Shown here: positions 16,191-24,780 of the stretch, in pieces | Layout of the letters: each line of letters starts with the position of its first letter | How positions within the stretch are numbered: position 1 is the first letter of the stretch | Assembly (NCBI GenBank): GCA_028285405.1 | Contig: JANQPH010000034.1 | Coordinates: 1-64,000 of the forward strand | Direction of reading: 5' to 3' | From: Thermoleophilia bacterium | Lineage (GTDB): Bacteria > Actinomycetota > Thermoleophilia > Miltoncostaeales > Miltoncostaeaceae | DNA: 64,000 nucleotides | The notes under the pieces: model-generated | Seen by the model: only the letters and a program-made list of their open reading frames with translations | Told to the model about the DNA's origin: nothing | The model's database searches: none | Position numbers and translations under genes: made by a program

Positions 16191-17533
16191 CCCGGACGGC
16201 CCCCGTGCTCGACCGCTGAGCTGGAGCCGTTGCGCAGGTCGGCGAGGAGGATCGCCGCCGCGCGCTCGGGCAGGAGGGCCCGCATCCGTGTTCCCTCCGG
16301 CTCGGCCTCCTGCTCGATCTCGCGACCACTCGCGTAGACGCTCGACACCAGCTCGCCGCGGGCGTAGGGAATGAGAACGTCCACGGGAGTGAGCCGCCCG
16401 CGCGCCACCTCGAGCAGGCGCGCGCGCAGACCGTCGAGGCCTTCGCCCGTGCGGGCCGAGACGAGCACGGCGTCGGAGTTCTCGTGCCCCAGGTCGGCGC
16501 GGCCCTCGGCGTCGCACGCGTCCACCTTGTTCAGCACGCGCAGCCGGGGAACGTCCCCGGCCCCGATCTGGTCGAGCGTGCGCTCGACCGCGGCCGCCTG
16601 CTCGTCGCGCGTGCGCCAGTGCTCGGTCGCGTCGGCGACGTGCAGGATCAGATCGGCGTCGCGCACCTCGTCGAGCGTCGAGGCGAACGCCTCGACCAGC
16701 TCGTGCGGCAGGTCGCGCACGAAGCCGACGGTGTCCGAGAGGAGTACCCGGTGCGGCCCCAGCTCGAGCGCCCGCGTCGTGGAGTCGAGCGTCTCGAACA
16801 GCGCGTCGGCCGTCGACACGCCGGCACCCGTGAGCGCGTTCATCAGGCTCGACTTGCCGGCGTTCGTGTAGCCGGCCAGCGCAATCCGCGGAGCATCGGA
16901 TGCGAGCCGACGGCTGCGCATCACGTCGCGGGACTTGGCAACGTCGGCAAGCCGCCGGCGCAGGACGCCCATGCGAGTGCGGAGCATCCGCCGGTCCGAC
17001 TCCAGCTGGGTCTCACCCGGTCCCCGTGTGCCGACGCCACCGCCGAGGCGCTCGAGGTGCTGCCACAGGCCCTCCTGGCGCGAGTAGGAGTACTCGAGCT
17101 GGGCGAGCTCCACTTGCAGCTTGCCCTCCGCGGTGCTCGCGTGGAGCGCGAAGATGTCGAGGATCAGGCCGGTCCGATCGACCACGCGCTTCTTCAGGCG
17201 GTCCTCGAGATGCCGCTGCTGGCCGGCCGTCAGCTCACCGTCGACCGCGACGAGGTTCGGCTCGAGATCGCCCACGAGCAGCTGGAGCTCCTCGAGGCGG
17301 CCCTTGCCGAGATAGGTGCGTGGCTCGGGGCGGTCGCGATGCTGCACGACGACCTCGACCACCTCGGCCCCGGCGGTGTCGAGCAATGCGCCGAACTCGG
17401 CCAGCCGCGACTCGTCGTCGTCCTTCTGGCCGTAGACGGCCGCGACGACCGCGCGCTCGGGCCCGTCGAGCTCGGCGTCCTCCTCCCGCGTCGCTCGCCC
17501 GCGGTAGGTCCGTTGGATCTCGCGCTCACCCAC
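16187..17533 (-). CDS. hflX: GTPase HflX
   Basis: 448 residues. The N-terminal HflX domain has 'YLGKGRLEEL', then 'GGGVGTRGPGETQLESDRR'. The G domain shows Walker A 'GYTNAGKSSL', 'DTVGFVRDLPHEL' and 'NKVD'. HflX binds 50S/70S ribosomes and splits stalled ones, especially under heat stress. GTG 17533 overlaps the last 8 bp of the upstream ogt gene. The order is sigma, ogt, hflX, LLM oxidoreductase on one strand. Confidence 0.94.
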   Translation of the reverse strand: MGEREIQRTYRGRATREEDAELDGPERAVVAAVYGQKDDDESRLAEFGALLDTAGAEVVEVVVQHRDRPEPRTYLGKGRLEELQLLVGDLEPNLVAVDGELTAGQQRHLEDRLKKRVVDRTGLILDIFALHASTAEGKLQVELAQLEYSYSRQEGLWQHLERLGGGVGTRGPGETQLESDRRMLRTRMGVLRRRLADVAKSRDVMRSRRLASDAPRIALAGYTNAGKSSLMNALTGAGVSTADALFETLDSTTRALELGPHRVLLSDTVGFVRDLPHELVEAFASTLDEVRDADLILHVADATEHWRTRDEQAAAVERTLDQIGAGDVPRLRVLNKVDACDAEGRADLGHENSDAVLVSARTGEGLDGLRARLLEVARGRLTPVDVLIPYARGELVSSVYASGREIEQEAEPEGTRMRALLPERAAAILLADLRNGSSSAVEHGGRPG

Positions 17534-18152
17534 TTGCGAGCATTGTGCCGGACTCGCCCTCGAGCGCGAGGAGCGTCCGCTTCGCGTCGGAGCCGCCGCG
17601 GTAGCCGCCGACGCTGCCGTCGGAGCGCAAGACGCGATGGCACGGGACGATGATCGGGATCGGGTTCGTCGCGAGCGCCGTCCCGGCCGCGCGAACGGCC
17701 CGAGGCCGGCCGGCCTCGGCGGCCAGCTCGGAGTACGTAGTCGTCTCGCCGTAGGGGACCGCCACGAGCTCCTCGAGCACCTCCCGGCGAAAGCCCCGCG
17801 TGAGGCGCCAGTCGAGCGGGACCGAGAACGACCGGCGGCCACCGCCGAAGTACTCGTCGAGCTGCCTGCGAGTCGGATCGACCCGTCGCGGCGCACCGAG
17901 GATGCGCGGCGACACCGACGCCGCCAGCTCGGCGAGCAGCTCGTCCTCGGACTCGGTCGCCAGGCCGATCCTCACCACCCCCTCCTCGGTGGCGGCGACG
18001 AACAGCCGGCCGATCGGCGAGTCGAGGTGCCCCACCCCGACGTCGAGGATGCCCTCGTCCTCGGCCGCCGCCGCGAGGCGCTCCTTCTCGTGCGCCAAGT
18101 CGCCGACGGGCGGCAAGCCCGCCGTCAGCGCCCCTTCGAGTGTCGTGCCCAT
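17526..18152 (-). CDS. ogt: methylated-DNA-protein-cysteine methyltransferase
   Basis: 208 residues. The active site 'IIVPCHRV' has acceptor Cys171; 'PYGETTTYSELA' and 'RAAGTALATNP' are the DNA-binding wing and Arg-finger region. It removes methyl groups from O6-methylguanine by suicide transfer. About 35 extra N-terminal residues without cysteines precede the catalytic fold. ATG 18152 has GGAG upstream. It lies just downstream of an ECF sigma gene, a pairing known in actinobacteria. Confidence 0.92.
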   Translation of the reverse strand: MGTTLEGALTAGLPPVGDLAHEKERLAAAAEDEGILDVGVGHLDSPIGRLFVAATEEGVVRIGLATESEDELLAELAASVSPRILGAPRRVDPTRRQLDEYFGGGRRSFSVPLDWRLTRGFRREVLEELVAVPYGETTTYSELAAEAGRPRAVRAAGTALATNPIPIIVPCHRVLRSDGSVGGYRGGSDAKRTLLALEGESGTMLASG

Positions 18153-18210
18153 CTGCGTCTCCCTGTCTGCGTTCACCAAGAACGACGCGCGGGGACGAGA
18201 AAACGTGAGA

Positions 18211-18690
18211 TCAGATTTCGCCGGCGCGATCACGCAAGGTCGAGAGCCCCTCGTGCACGTTGCGCCGCGCGGCCTCGGGTGAGGTCCCCATCACCTCGCC
18301 GATCTCTCGGTAGGCCAGGTCGAGCGCGACGCGCAGCACGACCGCGGTCCGCTGCTTGTCGGGCAGCCGGCGCACTCCGCTCCACGCCCCGGAGGGATCC
18401 TCGGGCGCCCCCACCTCGGGCCGGTCCGGGACGTCGGCGACCGGGATCGGCCGCCGGCGCCGGGCCCGACCGGTGTCGTGGGCCGCGCGCTCGGCGATCC
18501 GAAGCAGCCATGACCTGGCCGCCCCGGCCTCCCGAAGATCCGGATACGCGCGCAGCGCGGACAGCATGGTCTCCTGGAACGCGTCCTCGGCATCGATCGG
18601 CCCGAGGCGCGCGATCAGGAACCGCATCACGACCGGCCCGTGCCGATCGACGAGCGTCTCGAAGGCGACATCGGGCATCCCGCCAAGCAT
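18211..18690 (-). CDS. RNA polymerase ECF sigma factor
   Basis: 159 residues. Region 2 is 'FETLVDRHGPVVMRFLIARL...AEDAFQETMLSALRAYPDL' and region 4 is 'LPDKQRTAVVLRVALDLAYREIGEVMG' with its helix-turn-helix. The linker is Arg/Pro-rich. ATG 18690 or 18678 could be the start. It heads the ogt-hflX-LLM set and no anti-sigma gene adjoins it, so activity may depend on expression or on the Ogt N-terminal extension (inference). Confidence 0.88.
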   Translation of the reverse strand: MLGGMPDVAFETLVDRHGPVVMRFLIARLGPIDAEDAFQETMLSALRAYPDLREAGAARSWLLRIAERAAHDTGRARRRRPIPVADVPDRPEVGAPEDPSGAWSGVRRLPDKQRTAVVLRVALDLAYREIGEVMGTSPEAARRNVHEGLSTLRDRAGEI

Positions 18691-18755
18691 GGCGCCGCCC
18701 GCGGCCGGCGGCCCCGACCTCCACGCGGTCGGGCCGGCTGGGCAAACTTGAGCCG

Positions 18756-20585
18756 ATGCCGCACGATCGACTCGCGCGCCGAACGGCGATCAGGCCCGGA
18801 GCGGAGCTCCTGGACACCGAAGGCCTCGTCGCCGAGCCGCGGCTGCTCGAGGCCGACGACGGCCACCACTGGGACGCGCTCTTCCTGCAGGCCCCTGGCC
18901 GGGAGCAGGCGCGCACGCTCGCGATCGTCGTCCACGGGTCCGTCGGCAACTACCTGGGTGGCGCGCCCCGTCGCATCGCGATCGAGCTGGCGCGGGCGGG
19001 CGTGTCGGCGCTCACGATCAACACGCGCCTCGCGAACTTCGGCGTGATCTACGGCGGCGGCCTGCTCCGGTCCGCCGTCGGCGACATCGACGCGGCCGTC
19101 GACGACGCGAGGAAGCTGGGCGCCGAGCGGATCGCCCTGGTCGGGTACGGCCAGGGCGCGATCCTGGTGGCGCTGCACCAGGCCGAGCACCCGGCGCCCG
19201 AGGTGGTCGCGCTGGTGCACGTCGCCCACCCCGGACATCCCGGCGAGGCGCAGCGTGAGCGCTGGGACCGGCTGGGCGCGAGCCCGTCCTGGGACGCGAT
19301 CGCCGCCGAGGCCGAAGGCCGAGCCCGAGACGGCGTCGACGACGAGATCTTCGTCGTCGAGCGGGGATGCGGGCCGACGAGCACCCCCGAGGACGCCGAG
19401 GTGTGGACCTGGCGCACTTGGCGGGAGGCTCGAGCGCCCGCCGCGGCGCATCTGGACGGTCCCGCCCTGGCGCGGCGGGCGGGCGTTCCCCAGCTGCTGA
19501 TCCAGCCGAGCACCCCGCTGGCCAAGCGGGTCGGCGAGGAGATCCTCGCCGCGGTCGCCGGTGAGCCGGGAGCGAGCGCCCGGATGGAGATCGTGAAGGA
19601 TTCCGACGCCGCGTTCGCCGACAGCACCCCGGAGGTCGCCCGGATCGCGGCCGACTTCATCCGCGAGGTCGAAGATCCGGGAGCTGGTCGGGTCCCCCTG
19701 CGGCAGCCATCGGCCTCGACCCACGTGCTCACGCTCACGGCGAGCGACGGCGAGGAGCACGACGCGCTGCTGATCGAGGACCCGGTCGCGACGGACGAGC
19801 GGGCCGCTCGGACCGGACGGCGGACCGCGATCGTCCACCTGCACGGCAACCAGGGCAACTTCAGCGTCGGCTCCCTGCGGTATCTCCCCCGCCCGCTGGC
19901 GTCGCTCGGGGTCCCGGTGATGACGCTCGAGACCCGCCTCGCGAATGCGTCGCAGATCTTCGGCGGCGCGCTATTCGAGGACGCGCTGCTCGACATCGGT
20001 GCGGCGATCGATGCGCTCGGGCGGCGCGGCTTCGACGGCGTCGTGCTCTCCGGCTACTCGCTCGGCGCGAACCTCGCCGCGCGCGCGGTCGCGGAGCACT
20101 GGAGCCTGCCGGTGCGCGGCGCGGTCCTGATCGGCACCGCGCAGAGCCTCCCGGCGAGCTCACAGCGGCGGATGGACCGCCTGGGCACCGATCCCTCGTA
20201 CGCGGCGCTGGTCGAGCGGTGCCGGGCCGCGATCGCGGACGGACGCGAGGAGGTCCTCGTCGTGCGCCGGCTCTACGGCCCGACCCTCGAGCCGCACCTG
20301 TCGGGCGTCTACACCACCTCGACCTGGTGGCACTCGCGGGGGCCGGAGGCGGTCGACGCGGTCGCGGATCGACACCTCGCCGCGGCCCGCTGCCCGATCC
20401 TGCTCGTCCAGGGAACCGCGGACACCGTAGTCGACCCCGCCGATGCGACCGCCATCGCCGAGGCGGTCAGAACGAGCGGTGGCGATGCGCAGATCGCCTG
20501 GATCGACGGCGCCGATCACCTGATGGGCGCTCACCACACCGAGCTCGTGGACGCCGTCTGCGCCTGGGTCGCCGAGCACGCCTGA
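18756..20585 (+). CDS. tandem alpha/beta-hydrolase, N-terminal copy degenerate
   Basis: 609 residues made of two homologous alpha/beta-hydrolase halves (about 40-310 and 315-605). Shared landmarks are 'NTRLANFGVIYGGGL' and 'ETRLANASQIFGGAL'. The second half keeps the nucleophile elbow 'GYSLG' (Ser435), an acid in 'VDPADAT' and a His in 'GADHLMG'. The first half has 'GYGQG' (Gly132 in place of Ser) and 'DSDAAFA' in place of Asp-His, so it has lost its triad. ATG 18756; the upstream frame overlaps genes on the other strand. Substrate unknown. Confidence 0.8.
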   Translation: MPHDRLARRTAIRPGAELLDTEGLVAEPRLLEADDGHHWDALFLQAPGREQARTLAIVVHGSVGNYLGGAPRRIAIELARAGVSALTINTRLANFGVIYGGGLLRSAVGDIDAAVDDARKLGAERIALVGYGQGAILVALHQAEHPAPEVVALVHVAHPGHPGEAQRERWDRLGASPSWDAIAAEAEGRARDGVDDEIFVVERGCGPTSTPEDAEVWTWRTWREARAPAAAHLDGPALARRAGVPQLLIQPSTPLAKRVGEEILAAVAGEPGASARMEIVKDSDAAFADSTPEVARIAADFIREVEDPGAGRVPLRQPSASTHVLTLTASDGEEHDALLIEDPVATDERAARTGRRTAIVHLHGNQGNFSVGSLRYLPRPLASLGVPVMTLETRLANASQIFGGALFEDALLDIGAAIDALGRRGFDGVVLSGYSLGANLAARAVAEHWSLPVRGAVLIGTAQSLPASSQRRMDRLGTDPSYAALVERCRAAIADGREEVLVVRRLYGPTLEPHLSGVYTTSTWWHSRGPEAVDAVADRHLAAARCPILLVQGTADTVVDPADATAIAEAVRTSGGDAQIAWIDGADHLMGAHHTELVDAVCAWVAEHA

Positions 20586-20588
20586 ACG

Positions 20589-21707
20589 ATGGCCGAGCGA
20601 CTGAAAGACCACTTCGGCCCGGACGTCCCGCGACGGATCGCCGACATGCTCGTCGCGGTCGAGCCGACATTCCCCGCCGAGCGGTTCGTGGCCGAGTCGC
20701 TGGACGGCTACGACGAGCTCGAGCTGCTCGACCGCGCGAGAGCGATCGCCGGCGCGCTCGGGAACGCCCTGCCGGCCGACTACGCGGATGCCGCCGACCT
20801 CCTGGTGCGCTCCCTCGGGCCGCCCCTGGAGCGCACCGAAGGCAACGGGATGGCGCCGTTTCTCTACATGCCGCACGTCTTCTACGTCGCCGAGCACGGC
20901 CTCGCCGACTTCGAGGTGTCGATGGCGGCCCAGCACGCGCTCACCCAGCGGTTCACCTGCGAGTTCAGCATCCGCCCGTTCATCGTCAGCGAGCCGGAGC
21001 GGACGCTCGCCGTGCTCGCGGCGTGGACCCGGGACGACAGCGTCCACGTGCGGCGGCTGGTCTCGGAGGGAACGCGGCCCCGGCTGCCGTGGGCGCCGCG
21101 GCTCGACGCGTTCGTCGCCGACCCGAGCCCGATCCTGCCCCTCCTCGACGCGCTCAAGGACGACCCCGAGGAGTACGTACGGCGCTCGGTCGCCAACAAC
21201 CTGAACGACATCTCGAAGGACAACCCGGCCGTCGCGATCGACACGGCGGGACGGTGGCTCGATCCCGGGGCGGGTGAGGATCGCCGACGACTGGTCCGCC
21301 ACGCGCTTCGCACGCTGTCGAAGGCGGGTGACGAGGCCGCGCTCGGCGTGCTCGGCTTTCGCGCCGACTCGCCGGTGGTTCCGTCGCAGATCTCCGTCGA
21401 TCCGGCGGCGCCGCGCATCGGGGGGCAGATCCATGTCGAGGTCGAGCTCACCAATCCCGCGGACGAGCTCGAGCCGACCATCGCCGAGCTCCGCGTCTGG
21501 TTCATGAAGTCGAGCGGCGACCTCAGCCCGCGCACCTTCCGCCTCGGCGAGGTGGACCTGCCGGGCGGGGAGGCGGTCGTCCTGAAGAAGCGCGTATCGC
21601 TGAAGCAGCACACGACGAGAACCCACTACCCCGGCACACACCGGATCGAGGTGATGGTGAACGGGACGGCCCACGCGGGCCCGGAGTTCGAGCTGGCGGC
21701 GGCGTGA
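20589..21707 (+). CDS. AlkC/AlkD-type DNA glycosylase
   Basis: 372 residues. The N-terminal ~250 form HEAT-like repeats with 'SVHVRRLVSEGTRPRLPW' and 'YVRRSVANNLNDISKDNP', signatures of the AlkC branch. The last ~100 residues ('PRIGGQIHVEVELTN', 'GTHRIEVMVNG') look like the Ig-like domain of AlkC proteins. Such enzymes excise alkylated bases such as 3-methyladenine. It starts 3 bp after the hydrolase stop, probably in one operon. With ogt nearby, alkylation defence is a local theme. Confidence 0.88.
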   Translation: MAERLKDHFGPDVPRRIADMLVAVEPTFPAERFVAESLDGYDELELLDRARAIAGALGNALPADYADAADLLVRSLGPPLERTEGNGMAPFLYMPHVFYVAEHGLADFEVSMAAQHALTQRFTCEFSIRPFIVSEPERTLAVLAAWTRDDSVHVRRLVSEGTRPRLPWAPRLDAFVADPSPILPLLDALKDDPEEYVRRSVANNLNDISKDNPAVAIDTAGRWLDPGAGEDRRRLVRHALRTLSKAGDEAALGVLGFRADSPVVPSQISVDPAAPRIGGQIHVEVELTNPADELEPTIAELRVWFMKSSGDLSPRTFRLGEVDLPGGEAVVLKKRVSLKQHTTRTHYPGTHRIEVMVNGTAHAGPEFELAAA

Positions 21708-21720
21708 TCGCCTGCGCCGA

Positions 21721-22572
21721 TCAGGGCTGCAGGGTGTTCCCCTCCGGGAAGCGGGTGCGCTCGTCCACGATCGCGCCCGAGATCGTGACGCCGGCCAGAT
21801 CGGCGGCTCGCAGGTCCGCGTTGACCAGCCGGGCATCCGTGAGGTTCGCGCGGGTGAGGTTGGCGCCCACCAGGCTCGCGCCGGTCAGGTCGGCGCCCTC
21901 GAAGTCGACGTCGGTCAGGTTGGCCGCGCCCAGATCGGCGCCCGACAGGTTGCGCCCGGCCAGGTTGGCGCCCTCGAGATTGGCCCCGGTGAGCGTGGCC
22001 CCGGCGAGCTCGATGTTGCCCAGCTCGGCGCGTCGCAGGTCGGCACCCGCGAGCTGATCCGCCCCGATCCGTGCGCCGTCCAGCCGTGCGCCCTCGAGGG
22101 TGACCCCGGCCAGGTCGGCGTTGCCCAGGTTGGCGTTGCGAAGATCGGCCGCCGACAGGTCGGCGCGCACGAGATCGGCGTTGGTGAGGTTGGCGCTCAT
22201 CAGGTTGGCCCGCCGGAGGTTCGCCTCGGCCAGGACCGACCCGCTCAGATCCGCCCCCTCGAGGTCGGCGGACTCCAGCTGCGCCCCCCGCAGGAACACC
22301 CCCGACAGGTCCTCGCCCTCCAGGCGAATCCCGGTGAGGTCTCCCCCTCCGCCCAGGCGCAGCGCGAGGGCCTCCTTTCGGACCTCGTCCTCTCGCTCGT
22401 CGGCCCGGGCGAGCTGCCAGGCGGCGAGGCCGACGAGGGTCGCCGCGACGAGCGCGGCGGCCGCCAGCGCAGCGCCGAGGGCGACCCGGGAGCCGCCCGT
22501 CGATCGCGCCGAGAACCACAGCAGCCCGCCGCCGGCGAGGACGAGCGCCGCTCCGACGGCGAACCAGCCCAC
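21721..22572 (-). CDS. pentapeptide-repeat membrane protein
   Basis: 283 residues as read from GTG 22572. Two membrane helices (about 1-20 and 30-52), a charged helix, then ~180 residues of A(D/N)Lxx pentapeptide repeats forming a right-handed beta-helix. The frame stays open upstream with another hydrophobic stretch ('LVAGGVVLGIIGAF') but no ATG/GTG/TTG before it reaches carD, so the true N-terminus is uncertain and may use a rarer start. Function unknown. Confidence 0.82.
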   Translation of the reverse strand: MGWFAVGAALVLAGGGLLWFSARSTGGSRVALGAALAAAALVAATLVGLAAWQLARADEREDEVRKEALALRLGGGGDLTGIRLEGEDLSGVFLRGAQLESADLEGADLSGSVLAEANLRRANLMSANLTNADLVRADLSAADLRNANLGNADLAGVTLEGARLDGARIGADQLAGADLRRAELGNIELAGATLTGANLEGANLAGRNLSGADLGAANLTDVDFEGADLTGASLVGANLTRANLTDARLVNADLRAADLAGVTISGAIVDERTRFPEGNTLQP

Positions 22573-22711
22573 GGCGCCGGGTGGATCGAACGCGCCGATG
22601 ATCCCGAGGACGACACCACCGGCGACCAGCGCATACGGCAGCAGCCCCGCCGGAAGCGGTCCCGAACCCGTGCCCGATCGGAGACGTCGCCGTCCCCGCC
22701 CCGCCGATTGC

Positions 22712-23227
22712 TCAGGCGGCGCGCCTGCCTCGGCCGGTCCCGGCTCCGGCTCCGTCGAGGGCGGACTCGACCCGGTCGTCGACGGCGGCTGTGTGCTCTG
22801 AGAAGACGACGGAGAGCTCCTCGACCAGGTTTGCGCGGGTCGCGCCGAGCAGCGAGTGCTCGTTGTAGCTGATCCTCCCAGACCGATCGAGCGCGGTCAT
22901 GTCGCGCACCGTCGCCGCCAGCTCGAGTGGATCGCCCGTCTTGAGCCGCGCCTGACACTTCGCCAGCCGCTGGCTCCAGGTGCCCGTGATCTTCTCAGGG
23001 CGGTCAGCCAGCACACCCATCACGGTCTTCGCGGTCTTCTTGGTCATGGCGGGTCGCAGGCCCGTCGAGAGGGCCTGATCGAGCGGCACGACGATGTTCA
23101 TGTCCCGGCTGGCCAGCTCGAGCTCGATTACCTCACGAGCCTCGCCCAGGACGGTCCGCTCGCCCGTTCCGCGAACGACCCCGACGCCGTGGGTCGCGTA
23201 TACGACGGTGTCCCCGTTGTGGAACAC
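22712..23227 (-). CDS. carD: CarD/CdnL-family transcriptional regulator
   Basis: 171 residues. The N-terminal RNAP-interaction domain is 'MFHNGDTVVYATHGVGVVRG', followed by the helical C-terminal domain with 'RLAKCQARLKTGDPLELA'. CarD binds the RNA polymerase beta lobe and stabilises open complexes at rRNA and other promoters; it is essential in mycobacteria. A Gly/Arg tail is added after residue 155. It is upstream of, and on the same strand as, the pentapeptide gene. Confidence 0.93.
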   Translation of the reverse strand: MFHNGDTVVYATHGVGVVRGTGERTVLGEAREVIELELASRDMNIVVPLDQALSTGLRPAMTKKTAKTVMGVLADRPEKITGTWSQRLAKCQARLKTGDPLELAATVRDMTALDRSGRISYNEHSLLGATRANLVEELSVVFSEHTAAVDDRVESALDGAGAGTGRGRRAA

Positions 23228-23323
23228 GCCTCACTCCTCTCCAGCTGCGCAGGACGGACGGCCCCCCGGTGGGGCGTCAACGCCGAGCGCAGCTGAATTG
23301 TAGCGCGTTCGGGAACGGGTGTT

Positions 23324-24064
23324 CTACGTGCCGAGCGCCGAGATCACGAGCTCCGCGGTCTTCGCGCCGGAGTACTGCTGCTGGCCGGTGATGAGGCGGC
23401 CATCGCGCACCGCAAAGCCCTTCCACAGTCCGCCGACCGCGAAGTTGGCGCCGCGCTCGGTCGCGACGTCCTCGATGCGCCACGGCATGACCTGCGTGCC
23501 GAACATCCCGTCGACGGCGTCCTCCTCCATGTTCGAGAACCCGGTGATCGTCTTGCCGTCGATCAGATGCGACCCGTCTGACAGCGTGACGTCGAGCAGG
23601 GCGCAGACACCGTGGCAGAGGGCGGCCGTGGGCTTCTCGGCCTCGTAGAACGCCCGGAGCGCGCGCTCGAGGACCTCGTTGCCGCGGAAGGTGAACATCG
23701 GCGACTGGCCGCCGCAGACGACGATGGCATCGAAGCGATCCAGGTCGAGGGCGCCGAGCGGCGCGGTGTCCTCGAGCTGCTCGGCCAGCTGCGGCGTCGA
23801 CAGGAACCCCATGCTGATGAGGTCGTCGGCCGAGTAGCCGCTCTCGTGACGGGGATCCGAGAACCCGTCGAGCTCCACGGGGCCCCCGTCCGGGCTGGCG
23901 ATCTCGACCTCGTAACCGGCCTCGACGAACGCCAGATACGGGTGGGTCAGCTCCGACGCCCAGAAGCCGACTGGGCCACCGACGGTCGTCGATGTCGATG
24001 GGTTGGCCACCACCATGAGCACGCGGATCGGCGTGGTCCTGGTGGTGTTGATCGTCTCGCTCAT
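23324..24064 (-). CDS. DJ-1/PfpI (Hsp31-like) protein
   Basis: 246 residues, class-I glutamine-amidotransferase-like fold. The nucleophile elbow 'ALCHGVCAL' and 'DAIVVCGGQSPMF' match the Hsp31/YhbO side of the family, whose members act as glyoxalase III or chaperones. ATG 24064 overlaps the upstream oxidoreductase stop by 4 bp, so they form an operon, probably controlled by the divergent MarR. Confidence 0.87.
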   Translation of the reverse strand: MSETINTTRTTPIRVLMVVANPSTSTTVGGPVGFWASELTHPYLAFVEAGYEVEIASPDGGPVELDGFSDPRHESGYSADDLISMGFLSTPQLAEQLEDTAPLGALDLDRFDAIVVCGGQSPMFTFRGNEVLERALRAFYEAEKPTAALCHGVCALLDVTLSDGSHLIDGKTITGFSNMEEDAVDGMFGTQVMPWRIEDVATERGANFAVGGLWKGFAVRDGRLITGQQQYSGAKTAELVISALGT

Positions 24065-24696
24065 CCCGACTCCCTTTCGGTCTCGGGCTCACCCTGGGCG
24101 GACGTGCCCAGGCGGTAGAAGAACTGGCCTCGTCCCTCGCGGTAGGCCAGCCCGATCACGAGCCGGGCGAACGCCTCGACGTCGCCCGACTGCTCGAGCC
24201 CGCCCGCGTCGACGGGCGCGAACCCCGCGTCTGCCGCGAGCTGCTCGACTATCCGCTTGGCGCCGGCGTCGTCGCCGCAGATGACGACGCTCGGCGGCGG
24301 CTCCTCGCTCCGGGCCGCGCCGAAGAGCTGCGCGAAGACCGTGTTGAAGGCCTTGACGACGTGCGCCCCGGGAACGCGGGCGGCCAGCTCCAGCCCGGCA
24401 GGCCGCCCGAGGCCGGCGCCGAGGGCGTTCGTCGCGTCGATCAGGACGGCGCCGGTCAGGTCCCCCGCTGCCGCCAGGGCCTCGTCCATGGCTGACCAGG
24501 GCGCCGCGACGAGCGTCGCGTCGGCCCCGCGCGCGGCCTCGTCGGGACTGCCGACGCTCGCGCCGATCTCCTCAGCCGTCCGCCGCAGCGCCTCTGCGTC
24601 GCGGCTGAACGACAGGGTCACGTCGTGCCCCGCCTCGACCCACACCCTCGCCAACCCCGCTCCGACGCGGCCCGCGCCGATGACTCCGATCCTCAC
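24061..24696 (-). CDS. NADPH-dependent F420 reductase-like oxidoreductase
   Basis: 211 residues. Rossmann start 'RIGVIGAGRVGAGLARVWVE', then 'ATLVAAPWSAM', 'DATNAL', and 'VVKAFNTVFAQL'. This matches the NADP/F420 oxidoreductase family (PF03807), many of whose members reduce unknown compounds. Start GTG 24696 has AGGAGGG upstream. First gene of a two-gene operon divergent from marR. Confidence 0.85.
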   Translation of the reverse strand: MRIGVIGAGRVGAGLARVWVEAGHDVTLSFSRDAEALRRTAEEIGASVGSPDEAARGADATLVAAPWSAMDEALAAAGDLTGAVLIDATNALGAGLGRPAGLELAARVPGAHVVKAFNTVFAQLFGAARSEEPPPSVVICGDDAGAKRIVEQLAADAGFAPVDAGGLEQSGDVEAFARLVIGLAYREGRGQFFYRLGTSAQGEPETERESG

Positions 24697-24723
24697 CAGC
24701 CCTCCTCTCGCTGTCCCGCCGAT

Positions 24724-24729
24724 ACCTTA
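24724..24729 (-). promoter_or_regulatory. -10 box of the oxidoreductase-PfpI operon
   Basis: Minus-strand TAAGGT, with -35 TTGACT at 24746-24751 and a 16-nt spacer. The -35 lies inside the MarR palindrome. Confidence 0.5.
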
Positions 24730-24734
24730 GGGAC

Positions 24735-24758
24735 AAGTAACTTGAAGTCAAGATACTT
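24735..24758. promoter_or_regulatory. MarR-type operator palindrome
   Basis: AAGTAACTTGA and TCAAGATACTT are inverted repeats (10 of 11 positions) separated by AG. It overlaps the -35 region of the minus-strand operon and sits just upstream of the marR -10, ideal for control of both directions. Confidence 0.65.
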
Positions 24759-24767
24759 ACGGCCGAG

Positions 24768-24773
24768 TAACAT
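24768..24773 (+). promoter_or_regulatory. -10 box TAACAT for marR
   Basis: Ends 7 nt before GTG 24781; leaderless arrangement, since no ribosome-binding site is visible. Confidence 0.45.
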
Positions 24774-24780
24774 CGGGGCG

